A stretch of DNA of 64,000 nt from Isochrysis galbana (Eukaryota; Haptophyta; Isochrysidales; Isochrysidaceae): contig CM030943.1 of the NCBI GenBank assembly GCA_018136815.1, positions 1,293,975 through 1,357,974 on the forward strand. Direction: 5' to 3'. Each line of letters starts with the position of its first letter. Position 1 is the stretch's first letter. The translations under genes and the position numbers were made by a program. Shown here in pieces: positions 1-11,003 of this stretch. The notes under the pieces are model-generated. The model was not told the origin of the DNA and ran no database searches. It worked only from the letters and a program-made list of their open reading frames with translations.

Positions 1-1623
1 ACGACGGGCGCCTCTCTTTCCTTGTCTGAACGAGTTTTGTAGTATCAGTTGTGTCCATAGATAGCGCCCGTGGGTTGACCCTAGTACATGCCTGAAACCC
101 CGAAAAAAAAATCTTCTTAAAATCCCCGCTACTTGTGCGGTATGAGGCAGTGTGCTCGTGGACCTCCCTACTACCCTACCTAAAAAAAAAGAGTCTGAAT
201 ATTCAGGGCTACACACCTATTACTAGTCGGTACCTTCCGCCGTATACTATACAACGCCCTTCCATCCCTTCCCATCTTCCCATCGCCTCCTCGCCTTCCC
301 CCCCTCTTTCCTTTGTCTTTGGTGTCGGGGGTGCGGCCCTGGTGCACTACCATGGGCCCGGTTGTGGATGCGGACTACCCTACCTTAACCCCGAACAACC
401 CCCTTCCCCTTCCCCAGTTCCCTCTTTAGCGGAGAAGCTGGAAGATGGTTCTGGGGAGGCCGCGCGCGCTGCTTCGCTGCTTCGGCCAGGAGTTGGAGAG
501 AAGGGGACCCCCCGCCTTCTGCAACCCCGATCTGACCAAGGCCGCTGACGAGGATACGAGGATGCGTCAGCCGCCGGTGCGCCTCTACTCGGCGCGCCAT
601 CGCGCCATCTACGGACGAGGCTCGCCTCGTTTCGACACAGCCACAGCCATGCGCGCAGGCTGCCGGGCACGTGACACGTGAGCACGTGAGCGTCGGCCGG
701 TCGGTCGCGCGCAGCGAGTGCGGCGAGCAGCCGGTCCACGGCCGCGAACAAGGCGGCGGCGGGCACCGCCGGCGCACCTCCGACCTCCGACCGCCGCCGC
801 TGCCTCCCCACGCAGTATTCTCGGCCCACGCGTGCACAAGGAGTAGCACGGTCCCATCGTGCGCGGGCGCGCCGGCGCGCCGCCCGTGTAGCGGCAGCAG
901 CGCAGCGCGCGCAGCTGCAGGTTAAGCCGCGCAAGCTCCGAGTCGGCCGTGGTGCCCGCGCCGAAGAGCAACTCCCCACTTGCCACTTGACCGTGCACCG
1001 TGCAGCTCCTCGTGCGCGCGCACGCGCGGCACGTGCAGCATTCAGTGGGTGCGTGAGTGCGTGGGTGCGTGGGTGCACAGTAGTACACAGCACCTGCAGT
1101 GTGCAGTGTGGTGTTGACCCGCTGCTGGTACCAACACCTGCAGATTGAGGTGTTAACGCATGTGCATGTGCCACACCTAGCACTTAGCCAATGAGCCAAT
1201 GGAGGTGTTAACGCAAAGTGGGTCAACACGGGGTAAACGTGAACCCATACACCCTGGTCCTCGACCGCTTCCGGCGCCTCTCCTCAAGCCCATCCACCTC
1301 TCCTATCGCCTCCTGCGGCGAGATGGAGCTTCTCCTTCTGCCCTTCACGCCTCGCGGCCGCCCGGGCGCACGGCGTGCGCTGCACGCCGTCTGCCTCCGC
1401 CTTGCCCTGCCGCTCGAGGCTTTGACGGGCGTCCCCGTCGCCCCTCGCGGACCAGCCACCTCCTAATGCAGGACATCAGGGTCTGATATATCCTCGTCAT
1501 CGGCCATGGTGGCTTCCACCTTCCACCCCCTAACTGGCACTAGCACTAGAGCACTAGAGCCGTCCGATGGCCGATGGCTCTGGGGGGCTGCGCATCGCTG
1601 CGTCTAAGAAGAAGAGGAGTCTA
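1..1623. other. intergenic, no supported gene
   Basis: Several long frames cross this GC-rich stretch on both strands, but they are Arg/Ala/Pro-rich, lack recognisable domains and overlap each other in the way GC-driven frames do. A small imperfect inverted structure is visible: GTGTTGACCC at 1111-1120 and its complement at 1219-1228, with GGTGTTAACGCA repeated inside it near 1150 and 1203. I see no gene, tRNA or rRNA here. Confidence 0.5.
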
Positions 1624-1808
1624 AATGGGAAATACGGTGTTGGGGCCTGCAAATACAGCCAAATACATATATGTATTTGGCCTCCGGCCAAATACATTTC
1701 AAATATATTCGAGGCCTACAACCCAGGACGCGCTTCAAATACAGCAATACAGCCAAATACATATGTATTTGGCCTCTGACCAAATACGGTAAATACGTAT
1801 TTCCCATC
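1624..1808. repeat. palindrome-rich AT element (MITE-like)
   Basis: An AT-rich island of about 185 bp stands out from GC-rich surroundings. Its outer ends are complementary (TGGGAAATACG near 1626 and CGTATTTCCCA near 1796). Inside are two near-identical blocks (about 1651-1695 and 1749-1790), each centred on a perfect palindrome of the form CCAAATACATATG...TATTTGG. Terminal complementarity plus internal palindromes is typical of miniature inverted-repeat elements. No target-site duplication was established. Confidence 0.55.
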
Positions 1809-1827
1809 TAGGGCTGCGTCTGCCCCC

Positions 1828-2820
<993 letters not shown>

Positions 2821-3110
2821 GGCTCTTCTTTACCTCTCCATGAGGCACAACCCACGTGCGGGGCGGCCATCGCCGGGCTCTCTCTTGCCTCCCTCTTGCT
2901 CAGCCCCCCTTCTCACGCCCTTCCCCCCCCCCCACGCCTTTCCCTCTTCCCCCCGGCCGCCGGGCGCTTGGCCCCCTCCCCTCCCTCTCCCCCGCCTCGC
3001 CGCCAGCAACACGGCCACCCCCCCGCGCCTGGGCTCGACCCCCTCCCGCCGCGCGCGTGTGCGCCCGGGCACACCGCTCCCGCGCTGCCGCCTGCGTGAG
3101 AAGCAACCAG

Positions 3111-5512
3111 ATGGGCCCTGACAGCTCCGCTGCCAGGGCGGACATCACCATTGAGGACGTCTTTGACTTCCTGCAGGACTTGCCCGGCCTGCCCTCGCCG
3201 AAGCACGCGGGACAGATTAAGCAGCTCTCCCGCCAGTCTTCCGTCGACTCCATCCAAAATGGCCTTCTCGCAGAGGCGACACGCCAGGCCATCACGAGTG
3301 CGATGGACGACAGTCCTCTCTTCCCCTCTCACCAAAACTCGTTCACGTCGGCATTGGCCGGGACTCCCTCGGCCACCGCTGAGCCCCACATGATCATGGG
3401 CGTGCCGAGCTCTTTTGCGGAGGGCGCGCGGGTCGCGCCCGGTGCTGCGGGCCAGCTCAATTCTCGCGAGCTCAACGTTGCTCTCAATGGATCCTTGGGC
3501 CTCCATGTGGGAGAGCATGTGGCCGTCCCTGGCCTCGCTCCCAGCGCGGAAAGCAGCGCCATCTCCCTTCAAGACGCGGCGCGGCTCGGCCTCCTGCCCA
3601 CGACATCCGGCTTGACTATCCCTGCTGGGTCTTCGGAGGCATTGCTCCGCCAGCAGCAGGCCCAACTTGCAGTCCTCCAGCAGCAGGTGCAGGCACAACT
3701 TGCGCAACACGGCGCCAGTCAGGAAGCCACAGCCAGGGCAGGTGCAGACGCCGTTGCCTCCACCGATGCGCTTCGCCTCAACGGCCTTGACATGCCCGGT
3801 GCTGGGCTGGTCCCTCAGAGCGCGATGTCCTCTGCCGCGGGACTGCTCGGAGTCAATGGTCTGGGCACTCTCGACGGCCTTGTGGCCGCCTCCAAGGACT
3901 CGCTCGCCCTCAACGCCACTAGCGGGATTGGCGCCTCGGGCCGAGTGAACATTGCAAAGGACGCCAACCTCATCGGTGACCACGCAGTGCGCGGCGCAAG
4001 TTCGGCTTTTAGCGATGGGCGTATCCCCACACCCATTGGAATGAACGTGCCATTAGTCGGCCAAGCTGGAGGCATGACTGCTGGCCTTGTGCCAGCTTCC
4101 GACACTGCGGCTGCTCTTACGGCGGCGGCGGGAGCTCGAGATGATGCCCGGCTTGCCAAGTCCGCTCGCAAGACGATGCGCCATGCTCCCGTTGCGAATG
4201 GATTTCTAGGCAGCGGCTCCGCGAACACTGCTCCCACGGTGGTCTCGAGCAAGCAGTCGACGAAAGCCAGTTCCATGGGCAACAGTGCCAGTGGCGACCG
4301 GCGCCACATGTGCTCTTGGCCCAACTGTGGCAAGGCATTTGGCTCGAAATGGGGCCTCGGCCGGCATTATCGCATCCACACGGGTGACAAGCCGTGGGTG
4401 TGCACCATCGAGGGATGCGGCAAGCGCTTCGTCGACCGCACCTTGCTCCAGCGCCATGAGAACACACACTCGTCGGCACGGCCCTTTGCTTGTCCCCGCC
4501 CAGGGTGTGACAAGGCATTCAAAGTCTCTAAGCACCTCGAGTGAGTGCGAGAGCCGGCGCCCCCGGGGCGCGGGTTGGAATGTTTTGGATGGGGGGGAGG
4601 GGGGGGGGGGGGGGGGGGGGATCTGAGACGCTTGCTGACCCTACGCGAGACCGCCTTTTACCCGTCTGTCTTTGTTCCTTGCCTCGACCATCAGATATCA
4701 TCTCCGTCTGCACGACAAGCCAGACTCGTTTGCTTGCGGCATCGACGGGTGCGAAAAGTACTTCGCAACCCCATCGTCGCTGCGCATGCACCGTCTGCTT
4801 GACCATGGTCGACCCGAGGAAGAATCGGCGGCGGAGAAGCAGCTCCGCGCCGATGCTCAGACCGCTGCGGAGGCACTCGATCAGGTGCTCATGCACTAGC
4901 GCTGTGCAAATGTAACTGAGCCGATTGGGTTGCCTTCTCCAAATGTTTCCGTCAACGTCTCAATACCCCCTTTTCCCGCTTATTGTGCAGGTCAAACAAC
5001 AGCTTTCGGAGGAGCAGGCGAAGGTGAAAGCGGCGAACCTTGAGTCGCGCCAGCAGCGCGAACTTGCCAGGGTGAGTGGTTGCCATGGATCTCTCTGATC
5101 CGGGTGCGACCAAGTCTCGAGCTGACACATGAACAGCCTATCCATCGTGTGCGCTGATCGCTCTTGCCATTGTTGTCTTCAGGCTCGCGAGCAGCTCCTT
5201 CAAGCGCTACGCCACGAGAATGCGCAGCTCACCGAGGCACTTCAGGCTCAACCCGCCAACGGCCACCTTGCCAACGGCAGGCTAGAGGACCAATGCTTGT
5301 CCATCGACTTGGGTGCAAGACACTTGTGGACACAGGCGACACCGGAAAGTGCGGCGCTGGCGGATGCGTCCCTTGCGCAGCTGTTTGCGACGCAGTCCAC
5401 GTCCGCCAATGCTTCTCTACCACTCACGGGGCTTCCGTCGAATATTGTGCTCAACGCACTAGGCGACGCTGACGGCGGATTTGCGAGGAGAATGGGCGGG
5501 AGCGTATACTGA
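3111..5512 (+). CDS. C2H2 zinc-finger transcription factor, four exons
   Basis: Proposed exons are 3111-4540, 4695-4884, 4991-5071 and 5183-5512, all GT-AG and frame-consistent. The N-terminal half (about 390 residues) is low-complexity, Ala/Ser/Gln-rich, with an acidic DVFDFLQDLPGLP motif near the start that could be an activation or interaction segment. Then come TFIIIA-style fingers: C-x4-C starting MCSWPNCGKAF, CTIEGCGKRF, CPRPGCDKAF and CGIDGCEKYF. The third finger is cut by intron 1; joining the exons restores its C-x12-H-x3-H spacing exactly, which supports the junction. Exons 2 to 4 encode a charged helix likely to be a coiled coil (EEQAKVKAANLESRQQREL). The ATG at 3111 is chosen because the upstream frame is Pro/Arg-rich low complexity with no ATG of its own. 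The role is inferred as sequence-specific DNA binding in the nucleus; the target genes are unknown. Confidence 0.85.
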
Positions 5513-6437
5513 GTACCACCACACCGAATGGACTCACCGAACTCCCGTCTTGTTACTTTTTGAGAGGAGGGAGAGGGATGAACCGGCAAGAACCGCTCAG
5601 CGAGTTGAACACTGCTTCGCCTTTGAGACGCCATTGCCGCTGCCCAAACTGGGCCACTCCTCAGTTTTAGGATGCTAAAGAATACCAGTCACAACGGCGG
5701 GAATTCTGGATGTTTAGGAGACACAGCCGCAGCGCTTGGAGGGGGATATATATAGGGCGGGGAGACAGCAATCGCGCGCAATACGAAGGCCTAATTGCAT
5801 TCTATTGCTGTTGCGGCTGAACTCGGAAGTGTTGGTTGAGATGCAGTAGCGATTATCGGCGCGTGTCGTAGCGGCGACGACATTCAAGACAAGAACGTGC
5901 ACCTGTTGCTGCTTGTTTTGGTTGTTTGGCGACTGCTCCGCCTGCCGTATTGTACCATCCATTATGAATGTCGCTATGGTGTGGATTGGGTAAAGGGTGT
6001 GTGCTGCCATCTGTGTGGTTCTTTGACCTCTGCAAGTGCTGTGTGATGCTATGCTCCAGTCGTCCAACGAACAACGTACAACATCGAGCGAGCAGCGGCG
6101 CAACGGCTTTAGCTGCTACTTCGTTGTGCGTGCGTACGGCTAGTCCATCAGTTCTCAATATGTGTGTCAGTCGTTGGAATCGAAAACGCCAATCGTTCGT
6201 ACGTAGGACAAATCTGCTTTGGTGAGTCGGTGAGTTTCGAAAGAGGTCCTCATCATTGATGATCATCATCCAACATCAAATGCTATTGAGACAACGTATG
6301 TCAAGGCGACCAACCAACAACCAACCTGGCAACGGACAACGGAAGGGGAAGGATTACAAGGGCAACTACGAATACGAATACTAGAAGTAGAGGATACCTG
6401 GAGGGAAGTTCTTCATGCTAGCAGGGTGGGACCAAAT
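5513..6437. other. intergenic
   Basis: This is the 3' flank of the zinc-finger gene with moderate GC. It carries a TATA-like run at 5747-5756 (gatatatatagg) but no convincing reading frame follows it. I recognise no gene here. Confidence 0.4.
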
Positions 6438-6550
6438 GAATGCTTCTCGCCTTCCGCAAGGCAAGAGGGAGTGAAAAAGGAAGCGGAAGCGGGCGTGGCT
6501 GCGACATTACCGGTCCGGAGGGACCGCGCGCACGGTTAGAATATGAAGAA
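6438..6550 (+). repeat. diverged copy of the 'gccgcaaggca...gggcgtggct' terminal repeat
   Basis: The order of blocks (ccgcaaggca, gagggagtga, gggcgtggct, ccgcgcgc, agaatat) matches the outermost part of the inverted repeats that bound the 26.4-29.8 kb element, and a better-preserved copy at 8278-8390. Both copies here face the same way and flank the fold-back repeat at 6638-8191. The copy is diverged, so this assignment is moderate. Confidence 0.4.
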
Positions 6551-6637
6551 TAACCTAATAATATTAATATACCACATAATGTTCTTACCGCACATGCGGC
6601 CGTGGGCCCACTACCACATAATGGAGGAAACTGTCTG

Positions 6638-8191
6638 CACCCCCACTCCCCTGGCCCTTCCCCCCCCGCCATTAGGCGGCTCCCCCCGTACACTACTAGG
6701 GGACTAGGGGGATAGGGGTAAAAGGCTTAGATATGGTCCGATGGCCAGCGCCCAGCGCCCCCCCCCCCCCCCGTGATCTTTCCCCCCTTTCCTCCTGCGT
6801 CCCAGGTAGGCGGCGGCCTCAGCCCCGACTTATCCTGTAAACAGGCGCGGGACTTACCTAGTTTTCGGTGGGCGGAGCTCTCGCTCACGCCTACCCCCTT
6901 CTCCGCTCTCTCTCCTCCCCTCTCCTGCAGCACGCCCGATGGTGCGCCTGCGACAGGCCTGCAGCTACCTCGTGGCGACCCCTGGAGGCTCCTGGAGGCC
7001 AGCTCAGGGGGCAGAGGAGGCTGGGTCCGGGCCACTCCCCTGCCTCTCCCTCGCTAGCGCTCCTGCGCTTTGAGCTCCAGTGGCCCCATGCTGCACCTGC
7101 ACCTGTCTCCCTGCCGACCGGGGGGGGGGAGGGCAGGGGTTGGAGCGATGGGTTGGCCACGCCGGGCCAGGACGTGCGATCTAGGTGAGCTTGTGGGGAG
7201 GAGGATGGGTCAGCAGGGCAGTGTGCTCCTGGTAAGCCATGAGCATAAGGCATGCTAGATGCTAGGAGGGTGGGTGGTTCGTGGTTCCTCCCCTACGGCA
7301 GGGGAGGAGTGGAGGGGGGGGGGGCTCGTGCCCCCCCCCTGGCGAACCAAGTATATAAACTCAGTTGGGTGAATGTTCAGAATAATTTTTGACATCAACA
7401 GGTCACTCAGCGGCACCGGGGGAGGGCGAGAACATACCGCTGGGGGCAGGTGCACGCCCCGCTCAACCCAATCCCCCCCCCCACAACCTGAGCCCCTAAG
7501 TAGAGCACACGGGAACTAAGTTTATACTTGGTTGCCCCATGGGGGGGCACGAGCCCCCCCCCTCTCTCCACTCCTCCCCTGCCATGGGGGAGGAACCACT
7601 CATCCTCCTGGCACGCCTAATGGCTTGCCAGGAGGCCACTGCCCTGCTGACCCACTCTCTCCCTGGCAGGCACGCCTGCCTCGCGCGTCCTGGCCTGTCG
7701 TGGCCAGCCCATCGCTCCAACCCCTCCTCCCCCCCTGTTCGACAGGCAGACAGGTGCAGAGTGGGGGCCCCAGAGGCCCAGGAGCGCCAGCGAGGGAGAG
7801 GCAGGGGAGGCCAGGGCCCAGCCCCAGTCTCCTCTGCCCCCTGAGCTGGCCTCCAGGAGCCTCCTGGGATCGCCAGAGGGCAGCTGCAGGCCTGCCGCAG
7901 GCGCGCCATCGCGCGTGCCGCAGGAGAGGGGAGAGAGAGCGCGGAGAAGGGGGTGGACGGAGCGAGAGCTCCGCTCACCGAAAAATTGGTAAGTCCCGCA
8001 CCTGTTTACAGGATAAGTCGGGACAGAGTCGGCCGCCCACTCGGAGACACAGGAGGAAGGGGAGGAAAGATCACCGGGGGGAGGCGCGGGCCACCGGACC
8101 ATATCTAAGCCCTTCACCCCTATCCCCCTAGTAGTGCACGGGGGGAGCCGCCTTATGGCGGGGGGAGAAGGGCCGGGGGAGTGGGGGTGTA
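6638..8191. mobile_element. large fold-back inverted repeat (arms about 700 bp)
   Basis: The sequence from about 6638 to 7366 reappears inverted from about 7519 to 8191: the ends (cacccccactcccc / gggagtgggggtg), the middle (acttatcctgtaaacagg / cctgtttacaggataagt) and the inner edge (gggctcgtgcccccc / gggggggcacgagcccc) all pair. About 150 bp of unpaired loop remains, edged by a degenerate aaccaagtataaactcag / ctaagtttatacttggtt pair. Frames in the arms are opened by GC content and have no domain. The arms are diverged by numerous point differences and small indels, so the structure is not a recent assembly inversion. It resembles Foldback-type elements; no transposase is visible. Confidence 0.75.
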
Positions 8192-8277
8192 GAAAGTATG
8201 CTACGTACTACGTGTAGTAGGTAGTGGTTCCATTCGCCATTCGCTGCGAGTGCGGTAAGAATATTAGAAGGTTTTAA

Positions 8278-8390
8278 GTAGAGCACAAGGGGGGTTGCCG
8301 CAAGGGCGGGTAGTGAGGGAAGGAATGGGAATGGGCGTGGCTAAAGAAGTGAACTCCAGTGCCACGTGTGAGGCGAGAATATTAAAAGGT
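8278..8390 (+). repeat. solo terminal-repeat copy of the 26.4-29.8 kb element
   Basis: The stretch beginning taagtagagcac, passing ttgccgcaagg and atgggcgtggct, and ending gaggcgagaatattaaaag matches 29645-29765 in the same orientation and 26405-26520 in the opposite orientation. It is one end of a dispersed TIR family without its partner. Confidence 0.65.
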
Positions 8391-9236
8391 CCCCCCCCCC
8401 CTTTGTTTATCTACGGCTCCTGGGCCTTTCAGTTGTGAAACGGAGGTGCAATAGTCGTATTTATGATTGTAGATGGTGTGCACAGGCGTGTAGGGCGCCC
8501 TGCGCATGCGCGGGCGCATGCGCCTGCCCCTGTCTCCCATTTCCCCCACGCGGCACCGATCCACGATCTACTGCATTCCGCCTGACGGGCTGATGGTCTA
8601 GTGGCGCCGTGATTAGCGCTCTCCGGGGCAGGCTTCCTCGAGCCCACAAGCGCTACCACAGAGACCCGGCCTGCTGGCGACCGTAGCCTAGCAGGGACCG
8701 CTGCCATAGCACTGCCGCCATTTCACGCATGCCAATTGCAGTACCCATGTTGAAAATGCTGCCGCAGCAACCCCCTTCCTTTGATTCGAGCCTCCTCCAC
8801 AGAGCAACCACAGCTCTCGTCGAGTCAAGCAAATGCTTTGGGAGTGGGACGCCTCATGAGCATCTGCGATCATGATCAACCATCAACAAGGGCCATGAGG
8901 CGCCATGCTCACTCGCACATATTGATTGCAGCCCGTGGATGTAACCAACGCATAAGCTCGCGATTGCCTCAATGTTGACTCCCCACCTACCATCGAGGAA
9001 TCATCTGATGCAAGTCTTGTGTTTGTTCGAGAGCAAGCACAGGACACAAGGAAGAAGTAGAGAAGGCATCAGATGTGACGCCACGCGGTCGAGAGACCGG
9101 TTTCCATCGATCTTTCACGATGGACTACGGATTGCATAGGGATGCGCCCATTTTGGTCTGTCGTGCTTGGCTCAACCTTGTCCTTCCGTTGCGTCTTGCG
9201 ATGAGCGGTGAGTGGGAGCGGTGTTGAGGCGCTCCT
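8391..9236. other. intergenic
   Basis: There is no supported gene. Around 8586-8655 a segment reading tggtctagtggcg ... cttcctcgagccc loosely resembles the A and B boxes of a tRNA-derived sequence, but I cannot fold a tRNA from it. The remainder holds no recognisable feature and is the 3' flank of the minus-strand VOC gene. Confidence 0.35.
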
Positions 9237-9908
9237 TCAACCCTGCAGAACATTGTACTTGGCAAAAAGCATGTCCGGATTTGTCATGGCTTTGAACTCG
9301 AGGTTATTGTTGGAGGGGTCCTTGAAGAAGCACGTCCACTGCTCGCCAGGCATATGCTTGAAACGTAGGTGAGGCTCGATGATGAAGCTGACCCCATGCT
9401 CCCTCAAGCGTGCAACAAGTTTGTGCCACTGAGGCACCGTCAGCTGCAAACCGTAATGTGGCACAGGCACCTCGTCGCCATCAACGGGATTGAAGTAGTC
9501 CTGGCACCTGTATTCAGAGCCGACCCAGTGGGCGACAATCTGATGGCCATGCAGAGAAAAGTCGATCCATTTGTCGGAGGTGCGGCCCTCCTCGCAGCCA
9601 AGCACTCCACCATAGAACGCACGAGCTGCCTCGAGGTCGTGAACCGGAAACGCCACGTGAAAGGGAGACCCAGGAGCTGGGGCAGCGTTGCACTCAAACT
9701 CCGGCCAATTGGGGTTTGGGACCGCCGCGGAGGACGACAGGCTCCGCGAGCGAGCGGACGTTGGACTGAGCCAATGTGACCGCAGTGCAAAGCATATTGT
9801 GCCACGCCTCTGGGGCAGGGTGGGCTGGGCGAGTCCCCTGCACAGTGAGGATGGCCGAGACGCTCCAGACAGACGGCGCATTGCGCCAAAGCTGCTCGCT
9901 GTGCGCAT
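9237..9908 (-). CDS. VOC (glyoxalase/bleomycin-resistance fold) family protein
   Basis: A 223-residue product with a Ser/Arg-rich N-terminal extension of about 85 residues lacking acidic residues, as in organelle-targeting peptides, followed by one vicinal-oxygen-chelate domain beginning FHVAFPVHDLEAARAFY. Candidate metal ligands are His in HVAFP, His in HYGLQL and Glu in NNNLEFK near the C-terminus, in the order expected for the fold. The phrases DLEAARAFYGGVLGC and GHQIVAHW are strongly reminiscent of bacterial dioxygenase-like VOC proteins. The frame remains open to 10097, but the ATG at 9908 is preferred because the upstream part is Pro-rich without conserved sequence. Substrate is unknown; no catalytic claim is made. 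The gene is divergent from the crotonase gene at 10369 and shares a 460-bp intergenic region with it. Confidence 0.85.
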   Translation of the reverse strand: MRTASSFGAMRRLSGASRPSSLCRGLAQPTLPQRRGTICFALRSHWLSPTSARSRSLSSSAAVPNPNWPEFECNAAPAPGSPFHVAFPVHDLEAARAFYGGVLGCEEGRTSDKWIDFSLHGHQIVAHWVGSEYRCQDYFNPVDGDEVPVPHYGLQLTVPQWHKLVARLREHGVSFIIEPHLRFKHMPGEQWTCFFKDPSNNNLEFKAMTNPDMLFAKYNVLQG

Positions 9909-10130
9909 GGTGTCGAGATCGAGCGCGAGAGGAGCGGGGGGGCTTGTGGGCGTCGACGGTCTGGCTCGCCACACTCGTTGTGGAGGGGGGGGGTCGGGGG
10001 GGGGGGAGCAAGGGAACAGAAAGACAAGAAGAAGAGAGAAGAGAGGAACTCTTGGGGCGGATGGCAAGCAGAACTTATTTGTACTCCTACTCAGCACAGC
10101 ATCTCACATGTGGATACTCCGAGTACTACT

Positions 10131-10200
10131 CTCTACTCTCCTCTCGAGAGTCTACTCTACTCTGGAGCTCTACTCTTCTCTAGAGTAGAGTAGTAGAGTC
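10131..10200. promoter_or_regulatory. CTCTAGAGTAGAG palindromic repeats in a divergent promoter
   Basis: A 70-bp cluster of overlapping CTCTACT / AGTAGAG motifs forms several inverted repeats (for example ctctctagagtagag) between the divergently transcribed VOC (start 9908) and crotonase (start 10369) genes. A similar cluster sits just upstream of the gene at 59156. A regulatory role is inference; a simple-sequence origin is equally possible. Confidence 0.35.
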
Positions 10201-10368
10201 CTCCCTGAGAAACACCTGGGATGTTGGAATCTGCAGAGAATCTTCTTGCAGACGGGGGCCGGGGGGGGGGGGGCTCCCACGTCCTACGGCACGCTGCGAG
10301 TACGTTCTCTCTTCTTTACAAGACAACTCAACCTCTCCCCCCCCCTCCCCCCGAGCGCGGTCGCGGCG

Positions 10369-10903
10369 ATGGTGCCGCGCCGCCTCGCGTCGGCGCGCGT
10401 GGCCGCCGCCACGCAGATGATGCGTGACTCGTGCTTCTCGATGAGCCATGGCTCGACACTGGCGCTCCGGCTCACCTCTCCTTCGCTCGAGCGGTCGCGT
10501 GTCATCTCCCTAAACGCGCAGATCTTGCGCGCGCAGCGAGAGAGCCAGGTGCAGAGCATCGTGCTGTTAGGCGACGAGGACGGCTCTCACGCTGTATGCG
10601 GCAGCAACATGGTGGAGATCGGGAAGATGGATACCGCTTCACGGGCGAAGCACTACCAGGAGCTCGCCAACCTGATGCGCGTCCTCGGTGACAACACGGG
10701 CTCTGCTCCGGCAGTCGTCGCTCTGGATGGCGTCTTGTGTGGCTCCGCAGTCGGAATCGTGCTGCATGCGCCTTTCTTTGTGGCGACGGAGCGGACGCGG
10801 CTATGGCTTCCAGGACCGGCATTTGGGTGTCCGGTGGAGACGCTTGCAGCATACCGGCTGTCGCGCCTACCCCACGGAATTGGCACTTACCTGGCGCTCA
10901 CAG
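10369..10903 (+). CDS. crotonase-family protein (3-hydroxyisobutyryl-CoA hydrolase / enoyl-CoA hydratase type), 3' end lost in gap
   Basis: The visible 178 residues start MVPRRLASARVAAATQMM, an Arg/Ala-rich leader without acids that suggests mitochondrial import. The crotonase pattern follows: ISLNAQILRAQ (first helix after the LN turn), a VQSIVLLGDE strand, AVCGSNM where the family has AFCAGGD, then VALDGVLCGSAVGIVLHAPF and VATERTRLWLPG with LSRLPHGIGTYLALT. The last block is closest to 3-hydroxyisobutyryl-CoA hydrolases of valine breakdown. Two points are odd. The CAGGD acyl-CoA oxyanion motif is degenerate. The Glu usually found in the PET/PEV motif is replaced by Gly (LPGPAFG), so activity may differ. 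Sequence ends at 10903 in the assembly gap. Confidence 0.75.
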
Positions 10904-11003
10904 NNNNNNNNNNNNNNNNNNNNNNNNNNNNNNNNNNNNNNNNNNNNNNNNNNNNNNNNNNNNNNNNNNNNNNNNNNNNNNNNNNNNNNNNNNNNNNNNN
11001 NNN
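10904..11003. other. assembly gap of exactly 100 N
   Basis: A run of exactly 100 N is the conventional placeholder for a gap of unknown size. Both flanking genes (crotonase from the left, meckelin-like from the right) are cut by it and they converge, so the missing piece must hold the 3' ends of both. For the meckelin-like gene that is probably over 1 kb of coding sequence. Confidence 0.95.

Noticed and set aside
380-1229. Long overlapping open frames on both strands
   Set aside because: Arg/Ala/Cys-rich, mutually overlapping, no domain; explained by high GC content.
8586-8655. tRNA-like boxes
   Set aside because: No acceptor stem or cloverleaf could be built by eye.
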